Below the pieces are notes generated by a model that was given only the letters and a program-made list of their open reading frames with translations, was not told the origin of the DNA and ran no database searches. Both the position numbers and the translations under genes were made by a program. Positions 13,370-21,910 of a stretch of DNA of 21,933 nucleotides are shown in pieces (positions within the stretch are counted from its first letter, which is position 1; each line of letters opens with the position of its first letter). Source of the stretch: Alcaligenaceae bacterium UBA6179. Its GTDB lineage: Bacteria; Pseudomonadota; Gammaproteobacteria; Burkholderiales; Burkholderiaceae_B. The stretch lies in contig DITR01000161.1 of NCBI GenBank assembly GCA_002422175.1, positions 19,772 to 41,704 on the forward strand, in the 5' to 3' direction.

Positions 13370-15651
13370 TCGATCACCTAAATGATCCACAGCGTGCGGC
13401 CGTTACAATTGATAGCGGTCACGCGCTGGTTCTAGCTGGTGCAGGCAGTGGTAAAACGCGGGTTCTTACCACCCGTATTGCCTGGCTCATACAAAATGGT
13501 TTGACAAGTCCATTCGGTATTTTGGCTGTCACCTTTACGAATAAAGCCTCTAAAGAAATGCAAGTTCGCGTCGCGAGCTTGTTACCGATCGACACTCGAA
13601 ATATGTGGGTCGGTACCTTTCATGGTCTTTGTCATCGTTTATTAAGAGCACACTTTCGTGATGCCAGTTTGCCTCAAGGTTTTCAAATTCTTGATACGGC
13701 AGATCAACTCAGTCTCGTCAAACGGCTTTTAAAAGCCAATCAAATTGATGACGAAAAATTCACGCCACGCGATGTGCAGCGTTTTATTAATAGCGCTAAA
13801 GAAGAGGGCTTACGCTCGCATGCCGTCGATGCGAGTGACCCTCATCAACGCCGTATGGTTGAAATATACGCACTCTATGAGGCGCAATGTCAACGCGATG
13901 GTGTTGTTGATTTTGCAGAGTTACTTTTGCGTGTGCTTGAGTTACTTGAGCGTCACGAACCCATTAGAGCGCATTATCAAAGGCGGTTTCGGCATATTTT
14001 GGTTGATGAGTTTCAAGATACAAACGCGTTGCAATACCGCTGGTTAAAGCTTTTGTCAGGCGGTGGGGCCAATATATTTGCCGTGGGTGATGATGATCAA
14101 TCTATTTACGCATTTCGCGGCGCTGATGTAGGTAATATGGCTGACTTTGAGCGCGATTACGCTCGGGGTGCAGTCATACGTCTTGAACAAAATTATCGTT
14201 CACAAGGTCATATTCTCGATGCTGCGAATCACCTCATTGCCCATAACAGTCATCGTTTAGGTAAAAACCTCTGGACAGATCAAGGCGAAGGCGAGCTGAT
14301 TCGTGCAGTTGAGCTTCCTTCTGATGGTGCTGAGTCACAGTGGTTAGTTGATGAAATCAAAGCCTTGGTGGGCGATGGTATAAGCCGTTTAGATATTGCA
14401 ATTTTGTATCGTAGTAACGCTCAGTCTCGTGTGATCGAGCATGCTTTATTTTCAGCGGGTATACCGTACCGTGTTTACGGTGGGTTACGTTTTTTTGAAC
14501 GCCAAGAAATTAAACATGCATTGGCTTATCTTAGACTGGTCATGAATCGTGATGATGACACCTCGTTTAATCGCGTGGTTAACTTCCCAGCCAGAGGTAT
14601 TGGTGCACGCACTATTGAGTCATTGGTTGATCAAGCTCGCACTTACAACACAACCTTTTCGCAATCTGTTGCTCGGGTTGCAGGTAAGGGGGGTAGTAGC
14701 TTAGCTCAGTTCAGTCTCTTAATTGAAACGATGGCGCAAGAAACACGTATGCTCACTTTATCTGAGGCGGTTGAGCACATTATTGAGGCATCGGGTTTAC
14801 TAAATCATTATCGTGGTGAAAAAGAAGGGGCCGAGCGTATTGAAAACTTAGGTGAATTGGTCAATGCTGCGACTGTTTTTGAAACTGAACATGATTTGTC
14901 GGGTTTGCCGTCAGGTGAGCCTGCAAAGACCCTAATTGAACTTATGCCAGACGATAGCGTTGAGGAATTAGGCCTTAATCTGCCCATTGCGCAAACACCA
15001 TTATCGGCTTTTTTAGCTTACGCTGCCCTTGAATCGGGCGATAACCAAGCGCAAGCGGGTCAAGACGCCGTTCAAATGATGACGGTGCATGCAGCTAAAG
15101 GCTTAGAGTTTGACGCAGTGTTTATTACAGGCCTAGAAGATGGTTTGTTTCCCCACGAAAACAGCATTATTGACCCATCTGGCCTCGAAGAAGAGCGTCG
15201 TTTAATGTATGTTGCCATCACCCGGGCACGTAAACGTTTGTATATGACCATGGCCCAAAGCCGTATGTTGCATGGTCAAACCCGCTACGCTGTGCGATCG
15301 CGCTTTCTAGATGAAGTACCTGAAAATCATCTTAAGTGGTTAACGGTACGGGGTGTGTCGAATGATGTTTCAACTCAGTCTTACGCTCGCGCTTTTGGTG
15401 CGGTGGGTGTAAACAATTCACGTTCAAGTCAATATGGTGGTACTGCACTTTCAAAAGGCCCATCTTCTGGCCTACAAATTGGCTCACAGTTGTTTCGGGT
15501 GGGCCAAGGTGTACGACATGCTCGCTTTGGTGAGGGCACAATTATTGGCTTGTCAGGTTCTGGGCTTGATGCCCAAGCGCAAATTCACTTTGCAGATGTT
15601 GGCTCAAAAACGCTGGCATTGGGCATTGCAAAACTCGACATCATGACTTAA
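13366..15651 (+). CDS. uvrD: UvrD/PcrA-type superfamily 1A DNA helicase
   Basis: UvrD is the 3'-5' helicase that removes incised strands in nucleotide excision and mismatch repair and clears stalled complexes. At 761 residues it carries the SF1 motifs in order: Walker A GAGSGKT (25-31), TFTNKAS (56-62), GTFHGLCHR (83-91), Walker B DEFQDTN (214-220), GDDDQSIYAFRGA (241-253), NYRS (276-279), TVHAAKGLEFD (573-583) and VAITRARKR (616-624). A C-terminal Tudor-like domain (about 711-761, VGQGVRHARFGEGT), known in this family to contact RNA polymerase, is intact. The segment 505-545 before the AFLAYAALESGD region is about 40 residues longer than in E. coli UvrD, which I believe is typical of betaproteobacterial homologues. 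The ATG lies within the desaturase stop (ATGA). Rep is less likely, given the C-terminal domain. Confidence 0.94.
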   Translation: MIDHLNDPQRAAVTIDSGHALVLAGAGSGKTRVLTTRIAWLIQNGLTSPFGILAVTFTNKASKEMQVRVASLLPIDTRNMWVGTFHGLCHRLLRAHFRDASLPQGFQILDTADQLSLVKRLLKANQIDDEKFTPRDVQRFINSAKEEGLRSHAVDASDPHQRRMVEIYALYEAQCQRDGVVDFAELLLRVLELLERHEPIRAHYQRRFRHILVDEFQDTNALQYRWLKLLSGGGANIFAVGDDDQSIYAFRGADVGNMADFERDYARGAVIRLEQNYRSQGHILDAANHLIAHNSHRLGKNLWTDQGEGELIRAVELPSDGAESQWLVDEIKALVGDGISRLDIAILYRSNAQSRVIEHALFSAGIPYRVYGGLRFFERQEIKHALAYLRLVMNRDDDTSFNRVVNFPARGIGARTIESLVDQARTYNTTFSQSVARVAGKGGSSLAQFSLLIETMAQETRMLTLSEAVEHIIEASGLLNHYRGEKEGAERIENLGELVNAATVFETEHDLSGLPSGEPAKTLIELMPDDSVEELGLNLPIAQTPLSAFLAYAALESGDNQAQAGQDAVQMMTVHAAKGLEFDAVFITGLEDGLFPHENSIIDPSGLEEERRLMYVAITRARKRLYMTMAQSRMLHGQTRYAVRSRFLDEVPENHLKWLTVRGVSNDVSTQSYARAFGAVGVNNSRSSQYGGTALSKGPSSGLQIGSQLFRVGQGVRHARFGEGTIIGLSGSGLDAQAQIHFADVGSKTLALGIAKLDIMT

Positions 15652-15670
15652 CTCGACCCGTCAGGTCACA

Positions 15671-17701
15671 TCACTTTACTGACAACGCTTCAAGCTCTTC
15701 TTGTAAGGCTAACCAGCGGCTTTCAGTTTGTTCAAGCGATTGTTTTAACGTACTGTGCAAAAGTGTTGCGTCGCGTTGTGCTTCTTTGTTTGATTCGCTA
15801 TAAAAATGGGGCTCAGCCATACGCCGATTCAAATCATTCAACGCCTGAGTTTCTCGCGAGATCACTTGTTCAAGCTGTTTAAGCGACTGCTCAATGGGTT
15901 TACGCTGATCTGACAAAGCCCGACGACGTTGTGCATCTTCACGTTTCTGTTGTTTTCGTTCGCTGGCATCAAGTGCCGACACCGGTTTTGCATCAGCACC
16001 ATTTTGCACATCATTATTGATGTTTGAGCCATCAACCCCTTCGCCGTTTCCAAGTTTAGGGCTACGCTTGTTTTCAGCGCCTTGGTTCTGTACAACATAG
16101 GTACGATAATCTTCAAGGTCGCCATCAAAGGGTTTCGCTTCACCTTTTGAAACTAACCAAAATTCATCTACCGTGGTGCGTAATAGATGACGGTCGTGCG
16201 ATACCAGTAGCATGCCACCTTCATACTCTGCGAGCGCTGCTGTTAACGCTTCGCGTGTTTCAACATCAAGGTGATTACTTGGCTCATCAAGCACCAGTAA
16301 GTTGGGTTTATGCCAAACAACTAAGGCCAGTGCCAGACGGGCTTTTTCACCGCCTGAAAAAGGTTCAATCACTTCATTTACTCGATCGCCTGAAAAACCA
16401 AAACGACCCAAGTAGTTGCGTAATAGTTGCTCGCGTGTATCGGGTGCAATACGCATCAGGTGTTGCAAAGGGGTTGATTGAATATCAAGCGTGTCGAGTT
16501 GATGTTGCGCAAAATAACCGACTACCAAACCTTTCGCGTCAATAACTTGCCCTTTTACGGGCGTTAATTGACCCGCAATAGTCTTAATAAGTGTGCTTTT
16601 ACCTGCGCCATTAATACCCAGTACACCAATGCGTGCGCCAGCTGGTATGCGAAGATTCACGTCATGCAAAATGGTGATGTCTTGGCTACCGGGCACCATA
16701 GGGTCGGCGGCGTAGCCCATATTGGCATGATCGAGCGCGACTAACGGGTCAGGCATGTGAGTGGGCGAGGGTATTGATATATCAATAGCTGATTCAGCCA
16801 AAATAGGGGCTAACTCTTGCATGCGCGCCAAGGCTTTAACTCGACTTTGTGCCTGTTTCGCTTTTGATGCAGTGGCTTTAAATCGGTCAATAAAATGTTG
16901 CATTCGGGCTGTTTCACGCGATTGACGGTCATGAGCTTGACGCACTTGTTTGAGGCGTTCAGCGCGTTGCTGCACGAAGTCGTCATAGCCGCCCTTGTAA
17001 CGGGTAATAACAGATTGATCAATGTGTAAGATTGTGCGGGCGACAGCGTCTAAAAATTCAGTATCGTGTGAAATCAACAACACGGTACCCGTATAAGTGT
17101 CGAGCCAGCGCTCAAGCCACAGCATGGCGTCTAAATCAAGGTGATTGGTGGGCTCGTCAAGCAGTAATAAGTCAGATGGTGCCATCAGCGCGCGTGCTAA
17201 GTTAATGCGCATTTGCCAGCCCCCTGAAAAGGTGCCAACAGGCTGTAGCCATTGCTCGGGCGTAAAGCCCAGACCAGCTAAAAGCTGTTCAGCGCGTGCG
17301 GGAGCGCTCCAGGCATCTGCATCAATTAGTGCCGCTTCAGCCTCTGCTATGCGATGACCGATCTCGTCGGCGTTGCCCGCGTGATGTTCAAGCGTGTCTA
17401 GCGCTTTACGCTTAATCTCAAGCGCTCTTAATTGTTGGTCACCATCGATGACATGTTCACGAGCAGGTTTATGTCGGTCGGGTATTTCTTGTTCAACCCA
17501 AGACAAACGCCATGTTTCAGGCAAATCAATACGCCCGGCATCTGCATCTATTAAGCCACGAATGAGAGCAAACAAAGATGATTTGCCACACCCATTACGA
17601 CCCACCACACCCACACGTTCACCCGGATGAACAACAAATGAAGCGCGATCAAGTAAAACTCGCGGACCCCTTCTTAGGGTCAAATCAGTGGTGCGAATCA
17701 C
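15671..17701 (-). CDS. yheS: ABC-F family ATPase, YheS-like
   Basis: ABC-F proteins are soluble ATPases with two nucleotide-binding domains and no membrane part; they act on the ribosome, typically at the E site, to relieve stalled or slow translation. Domain 1 has Walker A GRNGCGKSS (34-42), signature FSGGWQMRI (158-166) and DEPTNHLD (182-189). The inter-domain linker with the charged P-site tRNA-interaction motif runs about 245-310 (KATASKAKQAQSR near 275-287). Domain 2 has GINGAGKST (362-370), FSGGEKARL (448-456) and DEPSNHLD (472-479). A low-complexity stretch (540-580) leads to a C-terminal coiled coil (about 580-676). The overall pattern follows E. coli YheS (637 residues) rather than Uup or EttA. 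The start is GTG, overlapping the prmB stop by four bases (GTGA). It converges on uvrD with a 19-base gap. Confidence 0.9.
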   Translation of the reverse strand: MIRTTDLTLRRGPRVLLDRASFVVHPGERVGVVGRNGCGKSSLFALIRGLIDADAGRIDLPETWRLSWVEQEIPDRHKPAREHVIDGDQQLRALEIKRKALDTLEHHAGNADEIGHRIAEAEAALIDADAWSAPARAEQLLAGLGFTPEQWLQPVGTFSGGWQMRINLARALMAPSDLLLLDEPTNHLDLDAMLWLERWLDTYTGTVLLISHDTEFLDAVARTILHIDQSVITRYKGGYDDFVQQRAERLKQVRQAHDRQSRETARMQHFIDRFKATASKAKQAQSRVKALARMQELAPILAESAIDISIPSPTHMPDPLVALDHANMGYAADPMVPGSQDITILHDVNLRIPAGARIGVLGINGAGKSTLIKTIAGQLTPVKGQVIDAKGLVVGYFAQHQLDTLDIQSTPLQHLMRIAPDTREQLLRNYLGRFGFSGDRVNEVIEPFSGGEKARLALALVVWHKPNLLVLDEPSNHLDVETREALTAALAEYEGGMLLVSHDRHLLRTTVDEFWLVSKGEAKPFDGDLEDYRTYVVQNQGAENKRSPKLGNGEGVDGSNINNDVQNGADAKPVSALDASERKQQKREDAQRRRALSDQRKPIEQSLKQLEQVISRETQALNDLNRRMAEPHFYSESNKEAQRDATLLHSTLKQSLEQTESRWLALQEELEALSVK

Positions 17702-18627
17702 GATTGCAACTGCGAAGCTGTCAACATCATGATTTGATCTTGAGTTGCGAGCGTGTCGATCCAGACGGGTGAAAGATGACCAAAGGCAGCATCAAAATGA
17801 GCGCGCTCATGGCCGATCTCTAAAAATAACACGCCATCAGGCGTTAATTTTTTTGCGCACTGGTTAAGTAAATCGCTCATTAACCGCATACCATCTTTGC
17901 CTCCTGCAAGTGCTAGTGAAGGTTCGTGCAAAAATTCAGGTGGTAACGATTGCATCGATGCATCGTTAACGTAGGGCGGGTTACAAATAATCATGTTGTA
18001 AAGACGTTTAGCTGGAAGGGGTTCAAGTAGGCTGCCTTGATGCAAGTGCAGTCGAGCGTTTAGGTTGTATTCATCAACATTTATTTTTGCCACGCGAAGG
18101 GCTTCAGTACTGATATCGGTTGCGTCGACTTGGGCGTTAGGCAGAACCAAAGCGGCCAAAATAGCCAGACAACCAGAGCCAGTGCAGACATCAAGCACGT
18201 TTGAAATGGCGTGGGGTTCAGTCACCCACGTGTCAAGCTGTGACACGAGCAGCTCAGCAATCGGTGAGCGGGGAATGATGACATTTTGATCAACGATGAA
18301 TCGATAGCCTTGCAACCATGCTTCGCCTGTGATGTAGGCTGCAGGTAGCCGTTCGTTTATGCGCTTTGATAGAACATCTAATACCTTTGAGCGTTCTACA
18401 GGTAATAGTGTGGCGTCAAGAAACGGGTCAAGTTGGTCAATTGGTAAGCTAAGCGTGTGCAGCGTCAGATAAACCGCTTCGTCAAATGCGTTATCAGTGC
18501 CTTGCCCAAAAGCAACCTTTGCTTGGGTCATGCTTGTAACAGCAAAGCGAATAAAGTCTCTGAGGGTGCGAAAATGACTAGCGGCTTCGTTAATTTGATG
18601 TGAGTCGAGTAGAGGTTGATTAGGCAT
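17698..18627 (-). CDS. prmB: Ribosomal protein uL3 N5-glutamine methyltransferase
   Basis: PrmB methylates a glutamine of ribosomal protein uL3 (L3) during assembly of the large subunit. The 309-residue protein shows the SAM-binding DVCTGSGCLAI (146-156), acidic DIS (171-173) and the catalytic NPPYV (216-220) shared by PrmA/B/C-type glutamine methyltransferases. PrmB rather than PrmC (release-factor methylase) is indicated by the N-terminal segment FGQGTDNAFDEA (40-51), the run IIPRSPIAEL (117-126) and HEPSLALAGGKDG (234-246), all of which resemble E. coli PrmB. The ATG overlaps the dapE stop by eight bases and no Shine-Dalgarno is visible, so translation probably depends on dapE. Its own stop overlaps the yheS GTG. 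Confidence 0.94.
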   Translation of the reverse strand: MPNQPLLDSHQINEAASHFRTLRDFIRFAVTSMTQAKVAFGQGTDNAFDEAVYLTLHTLSLPIDQLDPFLDATLLPVERSKVLDVLSKRINERLPAAYITGEAWLQGYRFIVDQNVIIPRSPIAELLVSQLDTWVTEPHAISNVLDVCTGSGCLAILAALVLPNAQVDATDISTEALRVAKINVDEYNLNARLHLHQGSLLEPLPAKRLYNMIICNPPYVNDASMQSLPPEFLHEPSLALAGGKDGMRLMSDLLNQCAKKLTPDGVLFLEIGHERAHFDAAFGHLSPVWIDTLATQDQIMMLTASQLQS

Positions 18628-19762
18628 TCGGTAATAGACGCTCGAGTACGCGACGGTAAATGTTTTTTAAAGGGTTTAAATCGTTCACAGCAATGTTTTC
18701 GTTGATTTGATGAATGCTTTCGTTGCAGGGGCCAAACTCAATGACTTGTGGGCAAATTGAAGCAATAAATCGACCATCAGATGTACCACCCGTCGTGGAA
18801 AGTTCAGTGGTTAAACCCGTTTCAGATTTGATTGCGTGGGTTAAGGCTTCACTTAATTCACCACGTGGCGTTAAAAAGGGCGAACCGCTGAGTAACCATT
18901 CAATTTGGTAGGGCACATTATGCGCTTCAAGTATGTCAATTACTCTTTGCTTGAGTGATTCAGGTGTGCTGGCAGTTGAAAAACGAAAATTAAAATCAAT
19001 GACAGCTTGCCCAGGCACCACATTTGAAGCGCCCGCACCCGAGTGATAGTTTGAGACCTGCATGGTAGTGGGGGGGAAGTATTCGTTGCCGTTGTCCCAA
19101 ACTGTTTGGGTTAGAACGGCTAAGGCTGGGGCGAAGAGATGCACGGGGTTTTTTGCCAATTGTGGGTAGGCAACATGCCCTTGTTTACCCACAATGGTGA
19201 GCTTAGCCGACAGCGAACCCCGGCGACCATTTTTAATGGTGTCTCCGATCTTTTTAGACGATGTGGGTTCGCCCACAATGCAATAATCAAGCGTTTCATT
19301 GCGTGCTTTTAAAGCATTACAGACGATCACTGTGCCATGCGTTGCAGGGCCTTCTTCGTCAGAAGTTAATAACAAAGCGATTGAGCCGGTGTGTTGTGGG
19401 TTTTGTTGAACAAACTCTTCAATTGCGATGGTGAAGCCAGCAAGTGAACTTTTCATATCAGCTGCACCGCGACCATATAAGCGACCATCGCGAATTGTCG
19501 GTTCAAAAGGGTTCGATTGCCACTGCTCAAGCGGCCCGGTTGGCACCACATCGGTATGCCCTGCAAAAACCACGAGAGGTCGCGCAGAACCACGACGCAA
19601 CCAAACATTGGTTACACCGCCTTGCTCAAACATTTCAGCTTTAAAGCCCAACGGGGCTAAGCGCTCAATGATTTGTTGCTGACAAGCTTGATCTTCCGGT
19701 GTAACCGAAGGGCGAGCAATAAGGTTTTTAACCAAGTCAAGCATGGCATGCTCTAAGGTCAT
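18620..19762 (-). CDS. dapE: Succinyl-diaminopimelate desuccinylase
   Basis: DapE is the di-zinc hydrolase that removes succinate from N-succinyl-LL-diaminopimelate, giving LL-DAP for lysine and peptidoglycan. The 380-residue length is standard. Metal ligands and catalytic residues appear in place: His69 and Asp71 in AGHTDVVP, Asp102 in GRGAADMK, the Glu pair 136-137 in TSDEEG, Glu165 in VGEPTS and the C-terminal His351 in SIHQIN. NGRRGSL (178-184) and GHVAYP (195-200) are also typical of this family and separate it from ArgE. The ATG lies two bases after the dapD stop; an internal Met at residue 7 is an alternative start, and neither has a clear Shine-Dalgarno. It is the third gene of the dapCDE series and is coupled to prmB. 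Confidence 0.97.
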   Translation of the reverse strand: MTLEHAMLDLVKNLIARPSVTPEDQACQQQIIERLAPLGFKAEMFEQGGVTNVWLRRGSARPLVVFAGHTDVVPTGPLEQWQSNPFEPTIRDGRLYGRGAADMKSSLAGFTIAIEEFVQQNPQHTGSIALLLTSDEEGPATHGTVIVCNALKARNETLDYCIVGEPTSSKKIGDTIKNGRRGSLSAKLTIVGKQGHVAYPQLAKNPVHLFAPALAVLTQTVWDNGNEYFPPTTMQVSNYHSGAGASNVVPGQAVIDFNFRFSTASTPESLKQRVIDILEAHNVPYQIEWLLSGSPFLTPRGELSEALTHAIKSETGLTTELSTTGGTSDGRFIASICPQVIEFGPCNESIHQINENIAVNDLNPLKNIYRRVLERLLPNA

Positions 19763-19764
19763 AT

Positions 19765-20586
19765 TTAAGCTCGTAATAAATCGTTAATGCTGGTTTTAGC
19801 GCGGGTTTGGGCATCGACGCGCTTAACAATGACGGCGCAGGCTAGGCTATGTGACCCATCAGCAGCAGGTAAGCTGCCTGGCACGACAACTGAACCAGAG
19901 GGCACCCGCCCATAAATAATTTCACCGGTTTCACGGTTAAAAATACGGGTGCTTTGTGAAATGAAAACACCCATTGCTAAAACCGAGTTTTCTTCAACAA
20001 TAACGCCTTCAACGACTTCAGAGCGTGCACCAATAAAGCAGTTATCTTCAATAATAGTGGGATTAGCCTGCAAAGGTTCAAGTACACCGCCAATACCAAC
20101 GCCGCCTGACAGATGTACATTTTTACCAATTTGAGCGCAACTGCCTACGGTTGCCCACGTGTCAACCATTGTGCCTTCGTCGACATAAGCCCCAATATTT
20201 ACATAAGAGGGCATTAACACCACATTACGACCGATAAATGCACCGCGACGCGCAACAGCAGGCGGTACGACTCGATAACCACCCGTTTGAAAGGCGGTTT
20301 CACCATAGCCTGAAAACTTTAAGGGCACCTTGTCAAAAAATTGCAATGGGTTTTGCCCCATCACAATATTTTCATTCATTCGAAATGACAATAGCACTGC
20401 TTTTTTGATCCATTGGTGGGTGACCCACTGCCCGTCGATTTTCTCAGCTACACGCAGGTTGCCACTGTCAAGCCCATCAAGCGTATGATCAACTGCCTCG
20501 CGAATCGCGGCATCAGTATTGCGTGGCGTTAAAGTCGTGCGGGCTTCCCAGCCTTGTTCGATTGTGGTTTGTAGATCAAGTGTCAT
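19765..20586 (-). CDS. dapD: Tetrahydrodipicolinate N-succinyltransferase
   Basis: DapD transfers succinate from succinyl-CoA to tetrahydrodipicolinate, committing the precursor to the succinylase branch of DAP/lysine synthesis. The 273-residue protein matches the usual length (about 274). An N-terminal helical domain with FRMNENIV (68-75) precedes a left-handed beta-helix of hexapeptide repeats over about 105-230, including VNIGAYVDEGTMVDTWA (128-144) and GGVGIGGVLEPLQA (161-174), both hallmark stretches. The trimer-forming C-terminus follows. It starts 40 bases after the dapC stop in an AT-rich spacer (20587-20626), the largest gap inside this operon, where an internal promoter is possible but not demonstrable. 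No good Shine-Dalgarno is seen. Confidence 0.97.
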   Translation of the reverse strand: MTLDLQTTIEQGWEARTTLTPRNTDAAIREAVDHTLDGLDSGNLRVAEKIDGQWVTHQWIKKAVLLSFRMNENIVMGQNPLQFFDKVPLKFSGYGETAFQTGGYRVVPPAVARRGAFIGRNVVLMPSYVNIGAYVDEGTMVDTWATVGSCAQIGKNVHLSGGVGIGGVLEPLQANPTIIEDNCFIGARSEVVEGVIVEENSVLAMGVFISQSTRIFNRETGEIIYGRVPSGSVVVPGSLPAADGSHSLACAVIVKRVDAQTRAKTSINDLLRA

Positions 20587-20626
20587 GAGGCAGTCTGCTT
20601 TTTAATAAATGGAAAATAAAACGTTG

Positions 20627-21838
20627 TTATTTTAACTCATTGAGTTGACACGCTTTCGCCAAGACAGCGATTCGATGAGCGGCTTCAACACAATCGGCTA
20701 GCGGCGCCACTAAAGCGATACGTATACGGTTGGCGCCAGGGTTTACGCCATTAATTTCACGCCCAACATAACTACCCGGCAAGACTCGCACCGCCTGTGT
20801 ATCGAGCAATTTAAAGACAAACTCAGGGTCTGAAATAGGCGTTTTAGCCCAAAGATAAAATGAGGCGTTAGGCCGTTCGACCTCAAGGTGGGGTTGCAAA
20901 ATAGGCAATACCGCATCAAATTTAGCGCGATATTGCTTACGGTTGTCAATGACATGGGCCTCGTCTTGCCAAGCTGCCACACTGGCGTGCGAAACCACAG
21001 GTGACATAGCGCTGCCATGGTAAGTGCGATAAAGCAAAAACTTTTCAATAAGCTTGGCGTCGCCCGCAACAAAACCTGAGCGCAGGCCAGGTAAATTTGA
21101 ACGCTTTGACAAACTTGCAAAGCAGACCAAGCCCCGATAATCTGTTCGCCCGAGCGCATGGGCGGCAGCCAGCCCCCCAATGGGCGGGGTGTTTTCATCT
21201 GAATAAATCTCTGAATAACACTCGTCAGATGCAATGACAAATCCAAACCGATCGGCCAAGCTAAAAATGCTTGCCCAATCATCAAGCCCCATTACGCTAC
21301 CTGCTGGGTTGCCTGGCGAGCAAACAAACAGCAATTGTGTTTGACGCCAAATATCGTCTGGCACGCTTGCCCAGTCGCTTAGGAAGTGTCGATTTGGGTC
21401 GGCATTCACATAGTAGGGTTGCGCGCCACCTAGCAAGGCAGCCCCTTCATATATTTGATAAAACGGGTTGGGGCATACAACATAACCCCCTCGCTCAGCA
21501 TCAAGTACAGTTTGTGCAAAAGAAAAAATCGCTTCTCTTGACCCTAAAGCTGGTAAAACTTGAGTTTGAGCGTTCAAAGGAGGAATGCCGTAACGATGAG
21601 CCACCCATTGGCTAACCGCTTCGCGCAGGGCGTCGTCACCTTTAGTCGAGGGGTAAGTCGATAATCCCTCTAAACGATCAGCTATTGCCGATTTTACGCA
21701 ATCTGGCGCAGGATGCTTGGGTTCGCCGATAGACAAGTCGATGAGTTTTAGACCTGTTTGTTGTGGTTTAGCGGTGTTTAGCAAAGCCCGCAATTTTTCA
21801 AATGGGTAAGGTTGTAGCAGGTTCAGTTTTGGGTTCAT
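20627..21838 (-). CDS. dapC: Succinyl-diaminopimelate transaminase
   Basis: DapC is a PLP-dependent class I/II aminotransferase that converts N-succinyl-2-amino-6-ketopimelate to N-succinyl-LL-DAP, using glutamate as donor. The 403-residue protein shows the fold-type I motifs SIGEPKH (36-42), GSREAIF (99-105), SPGNPAG (174-180), Asp205 in SDECYSE, the PLP lysine Lys245 in SLSKRSN and a C-terminal substrate Arg in NRIRIAL (370-376). General aminotransferase folds look alike, but the start PKLNLLQPYPFEKL is typical of DapC and the gene lies directly before dapD and dapE, which settles the role. It is the first gene of the minus-strand operon. A -10-like TAAAAT on the minus strand (21850-21845) lies close to the ATG. 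Confidence 0.95.
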   Translation of the reverse strand: MNPKLNLLQPYPFEKLRALLNTAKPQQTGLKLIDLSIGEPKHPAPDCVKSAIADRLEGLSTYPSTKGDDALREAVSQWVAHRYGIPPLNAQTQVLPALGSREAIFSFAQTVLDAERGGYVVCPNPFYQIYEGAALLGGAQPYYVNADPNRHFLSDWASVPDDIWRQTQLLFVCSPGNPAGSVMGLDDWASIFSLADRFGFVIASDECYSEIYSDENTPPIGGLAAAHALGRTDYRGLVCFASLSKRSNLPGLRSGFVAGDAKLIEKFLLYRTYHGSAMSPVVSHASVAAWQDEAHVIDNRKQYRAKFDAVLPILQPHLEVERPNASFYLWAKTPISDPEFVFKLLDTQAVRVLPGSYVGREINGVNPGANRIRIALVAPLADCVEAAHRIAVLAKACQLNELK

Positions 21839-21910
21839 ACCATTATTTTACGCAAGACTTGAGCGAAGGGTAAAACCGAGCGTTTGACTACGCTACAATA
21901 TGCGCTGAAT
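21839..21910. promoter_or_regulatory. Divergent dapC / tRNA-Leu promoter region
   Basis: These 72 bases must serve dapC (leftward) and the tRNA (rightward). Toward the tRNA a clear -10-like TACAAT sits at 21894-21899, placing a start about five bases before the mature tRNA; a fitting -35 is weak, because TTGACT at 21884-21889 is only four bases away from it. Toward dapC, TAAAAT at 21850-21845 with TTTACC 18 bases upstream is the best pair, but it would give an almost leaderless message. Confidence 0.4.

Noticed and set aside
16147..16545. A 132-codon open frame antisense to yheS
   Set aside because: It is a shadow of a conserved ABC-F coding region, with no family-like features and low-complexity content.
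20590..20603. GCAG-T-CTGC followed by a T run, terminator-like on the plus strand
   Set aside because: The loop would be one base, which cannot form, and no plus-strand gene ends there.
20743..21285. A 180-codon open frame on the minus strand inside dapC
   Set aside because: It is a shifted frame of a clear aminotransferase gene. The composition is irregular, no motif is recognisable and no ribosome-binding site is seen.
21884..21899. TTGACT and TACAAT as a -35/-10 pair for the tRNA
   Set aside because: The spacing is four bases instead of about 17. Only the -10 hexamer is retained as a candidate.
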